Shown here: positions 1-7,605 of the stretch, piece after piece
Numbering within the stretch: the first letter of the stretch is position 1
How the letters are laid out: each line of letters opens with the position of its first letter
Source of the DNA: JANWYT01 sp034437555
Lineage (GTDB): Bacteria > Chloroflexota > Anaerolineae > Aggregatilineales > Phototrophicaceae
Assembly: GCA_034437555.1 (NCBI GenBank)
Contig: DAOTTQ010000037.1
Span: 248,001-312,000, forward strand
DNA length: 64,000 nt
Reading direction: 5' to 3'
Notes under the pieces: model-generated
Told to the model about the DNA's origin: nothing
Seen by the model: only the letters and a program-made list of their open reading frames with translations
Databases searched by the model: none
Translations under genes and position numbers: made by a program

Positions 1-303
1 CTTAACGGGTCACTTTTACAGCCCCAGCTTTTGAATGAGCTAGAGTGCGTGGGCGATTACGTTTATGCCAACCTGTGGCAAACGGATTACATTGTCCAGA
101 TAGATAAAACCAATGGCGTTGTGACTTCGGTTATTGACGCATCTAGCCTACTGACAGAAGAACAACGCGCCTCACAACTGAATCGTGACAGTGGGGCTGT
201 GCTGAATGGCATTGCCTATAACCCCGAAACAGACACCTTTTTTATTACAGGTAAAAAGTGGGATACGCTCTTTGAAGTGCGCTTTATACCTCAAACTCCC
301 TAA
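1..303 (+). CDS. glutaminyl-peptide cyclotransferase, C-terminal part
   Basis: The reading frame is open at the left edge, so only about the last 100 residues are present and no start is visible. The fragment has the family signature of bacterial and plant-type glutaminyl cyclases, which turn N-terminal glutamine of peptides or proteins into pyroglutamate: an NELE segment, YANLWQTD (a repeat of the five-bladed propeller), then VLNGIAYNPETDTFFITGKKW near the end. These enzymes are normally secreted or periplasmic, but the signal peptide would lie outside the window. A strong hairpin terminator follows directly, so it ends its transcription unit. Confidence 0.85.
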   Translation, partial: LNGSLLQPQLLNELECVGDYVYANLWQTDYIVQIDKTNGVVTSVIDASSLLTEEQRASQLNRDSGAVLNGIAYNPETDTFFITGKKWDTLFEVRFIPQTP

Positions 304-313
304 CACCAAAACA

Positions 314-342
314 GGGGGTGATGCTATCATCGCCCCCGTTTT
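314..342 (+). terminator. rho-independent terminator
   Basis: A ten-pair stem (GGGGGTGATG with CATCGCCCCC, one T-G wobble) encloses a four-base loop CTAT and is followed by a short T run. It lies 10 bases after the stop of the cyclotransferase gene and before a convergent gene. Confidence 0.75.
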
Positions 343-402
343 ATCCCAAGTTATATCCCAAGTTTCGCGTTAAAACTGTGTTATATCCCAAATTTATCCC
401 AA
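342..402. repeat. four copies of TATCCCAA
   Basis: The octamer TATCCCAA occurs at 342, 354, 384 and 395, flanked by similar T-rich sequence. The last copy runs into the stop codon of the convergent hydrolase gene. It fills the space between two convergent genes. It may be a small slippage or duplication product. No function is visible. Confidence 0.5.
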
Positions 403-1248
403 ATGCTCCACAGACTCATGAATTAAAGAGGCGAGGGTAGTGGCGTTTTCACCAAAGAGCATGGTCATGTGATTGCCGTTTACCGCCACATAATCCGCGT
501 GGGGCATTAAAGCAACGGTGGCTTTTGCGCCTGCTTCACTAACCACAGGGGCAAACCCTTCTTTACCCATCAGCATAGGCGCATGAATAAGGCGCGTGGG
601 GTGTGCCACGTTGCGGATGATGTCATCCCAATTGAGGCTTAAAATGCCATCAATGGTCTGTGAGATTCCCTCTTTATACACACGGCTTCGCGCCCCACCT
701 GCGGGTAAATCTTCCATATCATAGCGATACATCGCCTGAATATCTTCGTGCCAGCCAAATTCATTGTAATAAGGGGTTGCCTTCATGCCGTCTATAAACG
801 CCTCCAATGAGGGAAGCACCTTGCCTAAACGGTCTAGTGAAGGACGAATTTTATCAAGAACGCTTTCATGCGCCACTTCTTGCGCCGAATCCAAAATAAT
901 CACTTTTTTCACACGAGTGGGGTAATAACGCGCCAAATACCAAGAGAGCAAACCTCCGAAACTATGCCCCACCAAAACCACTTGGTCTAGTTCTAGGGCA
1001 TCTAACAGCCCAGTGATGTCCTCTGCGTGGTCTTGTAAAGTATAGCCGTGTAGGGGTTTATCGCTCATGCCACGTCCGCGCAAGTCGGGGATGATAAGGC
1101 GATAGTACTGTTGCAAGCCCACGCGCACCAAGCCCACAAAAGAGCGTAAATTGGACGTGATGCCATGCAATAGCAACAGCGTTTCACCTTCGCCAACGTC
1201 TTGATATGCCAACACGATGCCATTAGTATGAAGCGTTTTCTCTGTCAT
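394..1248 (-). CDS. alpha/beta hydrolase
   Basis: This 284-residue protein has the plan of the alpha/beta hydrolase fold. LLLLHG (about 25-29) forms the oxyanion region, GHSFGG carries the nucleophile Ser96, and a candidate catalytic His260 sits in NGNH. There is no signal peptide, so it should be cytosolic. Substrate cannot be told: the family includes esterases, haloperoxidase-like enzymes and C-C hydrolases. A GGAGG ribosome site lies seven bases before ATG 1248. The gene follows the amidase gene by 14 bases and is the last member of a tight four-gene minus-strand run starting near 3013. Confidence 0.85.
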   Translation of the reverse strand: MTEKTLHTNGIVLAYQDVGEGETLLLLHGITSNLRSFVGLVRVGLQQYYRLIIPDLRGRGMSDKPLHGYTLQDHAEDITGLLDALELDQVVLVGHSFGGLLSWYLARYYPTRVKKVIILDSAQEVAHESVLDKIRPSLDRLGKVLPSLEAFIDGMKATPYYNEFGWHEDIQAMYRYDMEDLPAGGARSRVYKEGISQTIDGILSLNWDDIIRNVAHPTRLIHAPMLMGKEGFAPVVSEAGAKATVALMPHADYVAVNGNHMTMLFGENATTLASLIHESVEHLG

Positions 1249-1262
1249 GCCGTACCTCCGTT

Positions 1263-2135
1263 TTAGAGATGTTTAATGCCACAAGTACATTCTGTGCCAT
1301 GATGTAGCACAGGTTCTGTATAGCCTTCAGTACCACGTTTTAGCCCCACAGCCGTTGCCAATTGGTCTAGTGAAAACCAAAGATTATTGCCAGGACATTC
1401 GGTTTCGGGGTTAAAGTCGCGGTGTCCTGCCAAATACGTCAGGGGTAGCGCATCCACCAGCCAAAATAAAATGCGCCCCAAGCCTTGCCATTGGGCATCA
1501 CCAATATTGTCCTCGCTAAAGTTACCGATAAGGCACACGCCCACTGTTCCTGTATTATAAGAAGCTGTATGCGTTCCCCTTACTTTCAGGTCGCGCCCCT
1601 CATAAACCATACCATCCTTACCCACCAAAAAATGATAGCCGATGTCTGCCCATTCTCTATCAGTTTGGTGCAAATTCTGTATTTTTTTAACGCTGCTGAT
1701 GTCATCAGCTTCGTAAATAACCGAATGATGCACGACCACCGTTCTATAAATATCTTGGATATTGTCATAAATGCGCCAACCTTCGGGGTTTTCTTCGCTA
1801 TACAAGCCCTTTTCATATCTTGCACCTAGGTTGACAGCACTTGCCCCCCATTCTTGCCGAGAAACCATCAGAGGTGGAGACGTGGCGATGGGCGTATTCG
1901 CGCCTACGGGGGGCGTTTCGCTAGGGTTGGGTACAACGCTGGCGCGTGTCAGGGGCGCAAGGGGCGTGGGGTCGGGGTTTTGTTGACGGCGTGCCAAAAG
2001 TACCAAAGCTGTTGCCAAACCACCGGTAGCAATCACCCCCGTTGCCCCCAGCATCCCCAGTGCAATCAGCACATCACGGCGCGAAAGAGTCTCTTTAGGA
2101 GGGCGCGGTGGGCGTGGCGGCAAGCGATTGTTCAT
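1263..2135 (-). CDS. membrane-anchored PGRP-type N-acetylmuramoyl-L-alanine amidase
   Basis: Predicted to cut the bond between muramic acid and the stem peptide of peptidoglycan outside the membrane. After a Pro/Arg-rich start comes SRRDVL and a hydrophobic stretch (about 21-47), which resembles a Tat signal or an uncleaved anchor. A Pro/Thr linker follows, then the amidase_2/PGRP domain (about 90-262) with SRQEWGA, VVVHHS, GTHTASYNTGTVGVCLIG, and GHRDF-ECPG. The two His and the Cys fit the zinc site of amidase-active PGRPs. The C-terminal tail contains an unusual HGTECTCG segment with two more cysteines. An AAGGGGGG site precedes ATG 2135. The upstream Doc-like gene ends 3 bases before the start, suggesting co-transcription. 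Confidence 0.88.
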   Translation of the reverse strand: MNNRLPPRPPRPPKETLSRRDVLIALGMLGATGVIATGGLATALVLLARRQQNPDPTPLAPLTRASVVPNPSETPPVGANTPIATSPPLMVSRQEWGASAVNLGARYEKGLYSEENPEGWRIYDNIQDIYRTVVVHHSVIYEADDISSVKKIQNLHQTDREWADIGYHFLVGKDGMVYEGRDLKVRGTHTASYNTGTVGVCLIGNFSEDNIGDAQWQGLGRILFWLVDALPLTYLAGHRDFNPETECPGNNLWFSLDQLATAVGLKRGTEGYTEPVLHHGTECTCGIKHL

Positions 2136-2138
2136 GGC

Positions 2139-2531
2139 TTATTCCCCCCTTTCTTCGGTGTGGGCGCGCAACCACTTGGCAATACTCTCTAGGGTTTGCT
2201 TGCCCTGCGCCACTTCAAGGATAAAAGCGTATTCTTCGTTATCCGTCCAAATGGGTTGCCAACCGTTACGGTCTAAAAACAGCAAAAGGGCTTTAAGCGC
2301 AGTGCGTTTGTTGCCATCGGCAAATAAGTGATGATACGCAAGGCTTTCTAACAGTACGGCTGCTTTTTCGTGGAGGGTAGGGAATTGGGGTTGCCCAAAC
2401 AGGCTTATCATGGGTCGTTTTGCTGCCGACTGTAATAAGAAGCGGTCACGCACAAATGGCAACATGCCCGTGACTTCGGCATTAATATCAAACAAATCAT
2501 TGGCTGTTAGATAGTGGGTTTTAGCAGACAT
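2139..2531 (-). CDS. Doc/Fic-family protein (death-on-curing type), second copy
   Basis: A 130-residue protein, close to the usual Doc size, with the Fic-fold signature H68-LFADGNKR-T. The NKR ending, rather than NGR, is the Doc-type variant; phage P1 Doc is a kinase that phosphorylates EF-Tu, and typical Fic proteins are AMP transferases. The canonical Pro after the catalytic His is Leu here. Its ATG shares one base with the stop of the preceding Doc gene (TAATG), so the two should be translationally coupled. No Phd-like antitoxin is present in the operon. It could be a domesticated or self-limited enzyme instead of a toxin. Confidence 0.85.
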   Translation of the reverse strand: MSAKTHYLTANDLFDINAEVTGMLPFVRDRFLLQSAAKRPMISLFGQPQFPTLHEKAAVLLESLAYHHLFADGNKRTALKALLLFLDRNGWQPIWTDNEEYAFILEVAQGKQTLESIAKWLRAHTEERGE

Positions 2532-3013
2532 TAGCGTTTTGCCAGTTCCTCAAGCAGGTGAGCGTGGTTGTGCATTAGGCGTTCAATGTGTGTGGTATCG
2601 CGCTCTAGGTCGGCTTCTAGAAATTGGGGATGTGGCGTGGTGAGTAGCCACTCTGCCAAGGATTGCCATTCTTTGCGTCCTTCTGCCACATCCAAAATAA
2701 CCGTCAACGCCTCATCATCATTCCAAAGGGCGCGTTGTCCGTTGACCTCTAGCATAAACAATGCCGAAAGCGTGGCAGTGCGCTTATTGCCATCCTTAAA
2801 AGGGTGATTGCGTGCCAACGAGTGCAAAAGTACTGCTGCTTTTTCGTTAAGGGTGGTATACGCATCTTCGCCAAAAGCACTCGCTTGGGGGCGTTGTTCG
2901 GCAGCCAGTAAAAGGTCAATATCACGCACTTTTGTTGTGCCTGTCATAATGCCTACATCGTTAAGGAGCTTGCCATTGATGAAAATGAGTTCGCTATAAG
3001 TTAAGTATCGCAT
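2531..3013 (-). CDS. Doc/Fic-family protein (death-on-curing type), first copy
   Basis: A 160-residue protein with the canonical Doc motif HPFKDGNKRTA (about 70-80). It shares the layout of the following gene: YLT near the start, TLNEKAAVLLHSLA before the motif, and a similar tail with an added roughly 30-residue helical extension rich in charged residues. The two are therefore tandem paralogs. I chose ATG 3013; a GTG six bases upstream (3019) is also in frame. No good ribosome site is seen for either, and no antitoxin-sized frame precedes it; the upstream neighbour is a divergent GNAT gene. Confidence 0.82.
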   Translation of the reverse strand: MRYLTYSELIFINGKLLNDVGIMTGTTKVRDIDLLLAAEQRPQASAFGEDAYTTLNEKAAVLLHSLARNHPFKDGNKRTATLSALFMLEVNGQRALWNDDEALTVILDVAEGRKEWQSLAEWLLTTPHPQFLEADLERDTTHIERLMHNHAHLLEELAKR

Positions 3014-3085
3014 TTGCACTATTGACCCAAATTCACTATGCTAGTTGATATAAAATTCTACCACGCCTGCACAGGATTTTGAGGC

Positions 3086-3529
3086 ATGAGATGGCATATT
3101 CGCCCCATCACCCCATTAGATGCTTTGGCATTACAACAAGATTGTTTAAGCAAACATTCCATCATAAGCATCCAAAATAAGCTTTATCATCTCACACTTT
3201 TTCAGGAAAATGACTACGGCATTGGTTTGGTTGTGGAACAAGAAACGCGCATTATTGGCTTTGGGCAAATGATGCTATGGCGTGGGTGTGGCGAAATCGC
3301 AGACCTTTTCGTGAGCAAAGCGTGGCGCAGTAAAGGCATTGGCACCGCGCTTATTCACACGCTTATTGGCTACGCCCAACAAAAACAATGGCACTACGCC
3401 GAATTGGGTGTTGCTCAAAGTAATCTCCGTGCCTATCAACTATATGAACGGCTAGGCTTTTTGCCCTCTTATGAGCGTGAACATGAGGACGGCAGAAAGG
3501 TAATCTACCTGCGAAAACCCATTATATGA
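3086..3529 (+). CDS. GNAT-family N-acetyltransferase
   Basis: A 147-residue single-domain protein with the acetyl-CoA site VSKAWRSKGIGTALI (about 95-108, the RxxGxG/A loop), then ELGVAQSNLRAYQLYERLGF, the usual motif B that closes GNAT domains. It probably acetylates a small molecule or a protein N-terminus; the substrate is unknown. It is transcribed away from the Doc genes, with a 72-base shared upstream region. The start at 3086 lies only one base after GAGG, an odd spacing, so the true start may be further in. Confidence 0.82.
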   Translation: MRWHIRPITPLDALALQQDCLSKHSIISIQNKLYHLTLFQENDYGIGLVVEQETRIIGFGQMMLWRGCGEIADLFVSKAWRSKGIGTALIHTLIGYAQQKQWHYAELGVAQSNLRAYQLYERLGFLPSYEREHEDGRKVIYLRKPII

Positions 3530-3534
3530 TAAGG

Positions 3535-6210
3535 CTAACGTCCTTTACGCCACACCCACACGCAGCCCACTAATGCCACACCCCACACCAAAACACCGAT
3601 TATAAAGCCTGTTTGCCATAAAGCAGGCGCAAAAGAAAGCTCCAGCGTGCTTTCACCCATCGGCACAGGCACAGCCCTAAACAACACATCCGCCCGATAA
3701 ACGGGCGCAGACTCGCCATTAACGCGGGCTTGCCACCCTTCATAATACGAATCTCTAATCACTACATATGCGGGCGCATTCGCACGCACATTTAGCATCA
3801 TGCGAGTTGGCTCATAAGTGGCAAACGTCACTTCACCCCCCGACCCCATCAGGGGCGCATTATCACTATGAATGATGGTCTGGGCAGGATTGTCTTGTAA
3901 CGCCAGCAAAGCATCTTCGCTCCCTTGCCATGTATCGGGGAAAAGCACCACCTCTTCCGCAATAAACGCGCGTTGGGAGGCTGTGGTTTTGCGATACAGC
4001 TTGATGTCACTGGATAAAACGCGCTCCCATTCAATGGGTGTGGTTTGTGTAAATACACCACTTGCGCCCACCAAACTTACACCATAAACCACCGTTTCAT
4101 TGGTGGGTCGTGTTCTTAACAAGCGCAAAGTAGTATCGGGCGCATAGCGGCTCATCGTGAGTCCGTTGGCTAGGATTTCTTCATCCAAAAGTGTGGTGCT
4201 ATCTACGGTAGGCGCACCCCCAGAATGTAAAACGCGCACCTCGCTAATGTTGTCTATACTGTGGTTTGTTCGCCAGTCCGTGAGGGTGCTTTGTAAAAAT
4301 GCGGTGTCATACGCAACATTGTCATGCCACACATCATAAATTTTATCGGTCAGCAGGTAACGCACGTCCATCATCTGCAATAGTGTTGCATCGGGCAAGC
4401 ACGCGCCCCAACAAGCAGGCTGTGATAATGCCTCGCCAATACGCCCGTCTACGCTTCTTAGCTCACCTTCGGGCATAAATAACGCGCTCCATTGTGTGTA
4501 ATAGATATGGGGCAATAAACCGCCACCATAGCCATCCACACTGGGCAAATGCCACTTTAATGGCAAGTTAGCAAATAGTGTTTCTTGGCGTTTAAGCGCG
4601 GTAAACGCATATTGCACCGCTTCTTCGCTCATGCCTTGCGCCTCAAAATAGGCACGCAGAACGTCTCTATCGCCCAAATCAAACAGCAGGGTACTAATGG
4701 GCAACACGCGCCCCATCGGATTTTCGGTTTCGGCATAGGCTTTTAGCTGGCTAATGGTGAAGCGTTGCCCTTCGTAAACATCACGGGGGGCAATATCGTT
4801 GAATGGCATCACCTGCGAAGCTGCCAGAAGTTCAAATACCACTAGCCCCATTGCCAAAGAACGGCGCGGAAAACGCCATAAGGTCACTAGCCCGATAAAA
4901 CCCGCACCCCACCCCAAAAGTGTCGCATTTGCAGGGCTATTTGCGCCTATAACATCTTCTGGCAACGGCAATAGGGACGGCGCAAAGCGTGGCACAAACA
5001 CCGCAAATGCCACTAACCCCGCCACCACTACCAAAGGCAAGCCCCACGACCGCCAAGAAAGGCGACGTAATTCTAAAACGCCCAATCCCCCTAGCATAGC
5101 CACCCCAAGCGCAAACAACGCCAGCCACCGCGCAGGCACACGGAAGAAGTCAAACCCGCGTATCTCTGCCAAAACTTGATAATAGAAGGGGTTATAACGC
5201 CCAAACGCCATAAACACGCCCATAAATGCAACAAACAGCCACACCCACCGCCAGCGCGTTTGGGTATGTGTAATAATGCCCAGCAACGCCAGCCCCAAGC
5301 CAATAATTCCTACAGTGGCAATATATTCCGTAAACAAGAGGCTGTCGTATTGGGGCAAGAGTGACCAGCCGATATAGTGCGGTGGTAAAGAAAACGCGGT
5401 CGCTTGTGGGGCATTAAAGCCGCTTCCACCCCGATTAGATACACCAATGAGTTCTAATGTGGGCAGTAATTGGGGTATCGCCAGCACCAACGCGCCCACA
5501 GACACACCCGCTAAGCCCAAAAGCCCCCACGCCATGCGCGTGATACGCACCCGCCACGTTGTTACATCCAAAAAGGCAAATGCCAGCGTAAACAGCCCCA
5601 AACCCACGCCAATAATAAACAGCGTTTGTGTATGCCCACTAAAGAACACCATCGCCAAGACCAGCGCGAGTCCCACAGCCCAGCGCACGCGCCCCCAAAA
5701 GTGGCGAGCAAAAAGTGCGCCATACCACAACCAAAACGCCCACCCTAGCCACGCCATACCCTGATATTGGTTAATTTGCTCGGCATGTGCGCTTAAATAG
5801 CCCCCCATACTAAACAACGCGCCCGCCACAATCGCAGGAATGTTCAGCGTGTTCGGTTGGCGCAACGTGGCATTAAACAGCAAGAACACGCCTGCGCCTG
5901 CAATCACCGCATGGAGCAACAGGCTTATTTTGACGGCTTCGGGGGCATCAAAGCCCGTCACTAGCCAGTTAGGGGGGTAAAAAACGCCCATTTGGGGTTC
6001 TGCCAATAACGGCACACCCATAAACAAATCGGGTGTCCACAATGGCAATTCTCCCGTCCTAAGTGCCTCACTGCGTGCGTCCCAATAGGGATAAAAGAAC
6101 GTATATACATCGCCCCGCGCCATGATGTGATTGGTCAATGCCAGCCGATAAAAGAACAGCACTGCCAACACGCCAAACACAGCAAGAATTAAAGCCCCTT
6201 TATAGCGCAC
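3535..6210 (-). CDS. YfhO-family multispanning membrane protein
   Basis: About 890 residues. The first half has some ten to twelve hydrophobic segments, including the early periplasmic stretch GELPLWTPDLFMGVP and YPPNWL typical of YfhO-like proteins. A large extracytoplasmic region follows, then a last membrane span. The fold is related to GT-C glycosyltransferases; B. subtilis YfhO is linked to glycosylation of lipoteichoic acid, but the donor here is unknown. I chose GTG 6210 because AAGGGGG lies five bases upstream. Frames starting at 6249 or 6312 lack such a site and would run into the divergent SGNH gene's region. A second homologue is fused to a flippase at 28127. Confidence 0.85.
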   Translation of the reverse strand: MRYKGALILAVFGVLAVLFFYRLALTNHIMARGDVYTFFYPYWDARSEALRTGELPLWTPDLFMGVPLLAEPQMGVFYPPNWLVTGFDAPEAVKISLLLHAVIAGAGVFLLFNATLRQPNTLNIPAIVAGALFSMGGYLSAHAEQINQYQGMAWLGWAFWLWYGALFARHFWGRVRWAVGLALVLAMVFFSGHTQTLFIIGVGLGLFTLAFAFLDVTTWRVRITRMAWGLLGLAGVSVGALVLAIPQLLPTLELIGVSNRGGSGFNAPQATAFSLPPHYIGWSLLPQYDSLLFTEYIATVGIIGLGLALLGIITHTQTRWRWVWLFVAFMGVFMAFGRYNPFYYQVLAEIRGFDFFRVPARWLALFALGVAMLGGLGVLELRRLSWRSWGLPLVVVAGLVAFAVFVPRFAPSLLPLPEDVIGANSPANATLLGWGAGFIGLVTLWRFPRRSLAMGLVVFELLAASQVMPFNDIAPRDVYEGQRFTISQLKAYAETENPMGRVLPISTLLFDLGDRDVLRAYFEAQGMSEEAVQYAFTALKRQETLFANLPLKWHLPSVDGYGGGLLPHIYYTQWSALFMPEGELRSVDGRIGEALSQPACWGACLPDATLLQMMDVRYLLTDKIYDVWHDNVAYDTAFLQSTLTDWRTNHSIDNISEVRVLHSGGAPTVDSTTLLDEEILANGLTMSRYAPDTTLRLLRTRPTNETVVYGVSLVGASGVFTQTTPIEWERVLSSDIKLYRKTTASQRAFIAEEVVLFPDTWQGSEDALLALQDNPAQTIIHSDNAPLMGSGGEVTFATYEPTRMMLNVRANAPAYVVIRDSYYEGWQARVNGESAPVYRADVLFRAVPVPMGESTLELSFAPALWQTGFIIGVLVWGVALVGCVWVWRKGR

Positions 6211-6363
6211 ACGCACCCCCTTGATAAACCCACAGATAAGCCCAAACATAAAGCATGATTGTAGCGAAACACACCCCGAAAACCTATTGTGCTGTCGTTG
6301 CTCATTCGTCACAAATCGTCTAAGATAAGGCGTGGTTTAAATGATAAAATAAGGAATAAGCCC

Positions 6364-7527
6364 ATGAAGTTTCTTAAAAGTAGCCTCATTACGCTTGCAA
6401 TGACCGTTCTCTTGGTGGTCATTATAGAGCTAGGGGCGCGTGTTGTGTTGTGGCAAAGTCCACAAACCCCCACCTCTAAGCAGGGCTTTGGCTTTAGCAC
6501 GGTGGGCTATGGCGACCTTATCCCCAACCTTAATACGACAGAAACGCTCATGCCCATTCGCCCTTATCACCTTAAAACCAATAGTGCAGGCTTGCGTAAT
6601 AGTGACGAGATTAACGAAGATGAGAGTGTCTTTCGCGTTTTAGCCATCGGCGATTCATTTACCTATGGCTTTTATGTCCACAACGAAGAAGCCTATCCTT
6701 ATCGCCTAGAAGAAGTGCTAGAACAAACGCTTTCAGGGCGCTTTCAGGTGTTAAACGCGGGTATACCTGGCTACACGGTCGCCGATTCGCTGTCCTATAT
6801 GCGCGATAAGGGCATGGCACTAAAGCCCGACTTGGTGATTTTGGGGTCTTATACCAACGATATTTTTGACTATTACCCACGCATGAGAGAGTTTTATGCC
6901 CGTGAGGTCTTTTTGCAATACGCCACCTATCCGCCTCGTGTCGAAAACGCCAGCCCGCTAGAAGAATGGCTCCGCCAAAATACCGCCCTCTTTACCGTGA
7001 TAGAGCGTTTTCGCGCCCAATACCGTGAAGCCCAAATAGAGGACACGATGAACCGCATCACGCCCTATGTCCCCGATTTACAGGGCGTGTATCAGGATAT
7101 GACGTTCTTTAACCCCGATAGCCCAGACTATCGCGCCCAATACGACGGGCTAGGAGCGGACGTGAAGGCATTGGCAGAACTGCTTAACGAACAGAACATT
7201 CCCCTCATGTGGGTATCATTCCCCGACCTCATTCAATTGCCCGACGACAGCCCCTATAACGACGCACCCCAACAGTTTTTCCAGCGTGTTGCCGATGAAG
7301 CAGGGATAACCTTTGTCAATCTTTTGCCCGATTTTAAGGCGTTGGATGGCGATATTCAGGCACTCTATCTAAAATACTATAATCGCGACTTGCCCACAGA
7401 CCCCAACAACCCCGAAGCCCTCACCATGATGTTTGAAGGGGACGGGCATTTGTCGATGTACGGCAATTTGGTCACAGCGCGAATTGTAGCAGAAAGCCTT
7501 ATTCAAAATGGGCTTGTGCCAGAGTAA
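6364..7527 (+). CDS. membrane-anchored SGNH/GDSL-type hydrolase
   Basis: A 387-residue protein with one N-terminal anchor or signal helix (about 6-27). The SGNH core shows block I AIGDSFTYG (nucleophile Ser), block II NAGIPGYTVADS, and block III GSYTND. The C-terminal block DGHLSMYGN carries the catalytic Asp-x-x-His arrangement as Asp-Gly-His. Such exported hydrolases often act as carbohydrate O-acetyl esterases or transferases. ATG 6364 is preceded by AAGGAA at 6351-6356 with a seven-base gap, which decides the start over an in-frame upstream TTG/ATG option. It sits between a YfhO gene and a penicillin-binding protein, which fits a role at the envelope. Confidence 0.82.
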   Translation: MKFLKSSLITLAMTVLLVVIIELGARVVLWQSPQTPTSKQGFGFSTVGYGDLIPNLNTTETLMPIRPYHLKTNSAGLRNSDEINEDESVFRVLAIGDSFTYGFYVHNEEAYPYRLEEVLEQTLSGRFQVLNAGIPGYTVADSLSYMRDKGMALKPDLVILGSYTNDIFDYYPRMREFYAREVFLQYATYPPRVENASPLEEWLRQNTALFTVIERFRAQYREAQIEDTMNRITPYVPDLQGVYQDMTFFNPDSPDYRAQYDGLGADVKALAELLNEQNIPLMWVSFPDLIQLPDDSPYNDAPQQFFQRVADEAGITFVNLLPDFKALDGDIQALYLKYYNRDLPTDPNNPEALTMMFEGDGHLSMYGNLVTARIVAESLIQNGLVPE

Positions 7528-7605
7528 CGAAGCCCCCACGCCTTGCCTACGCTGTCCCCATTATGTCGTACAATAAAACCACAATGAACACATAAGGGGC
7601 ATAGC

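Noticed and set aside
2139..3013. A toxin-antitoxin pair
   Set aside because: Both members are Doc-like; neither is an antitoxin and no Phd-like frame lies nearby.
4799..5764. Long plus-strand open frames opposite the YfhO gene
   Set aside because: Their composition (Pro/Ala/Asn/Thr/Lys runs) mirrors the hydrophobic codons of the YfhO gene, and they have no domain or ribosome site.
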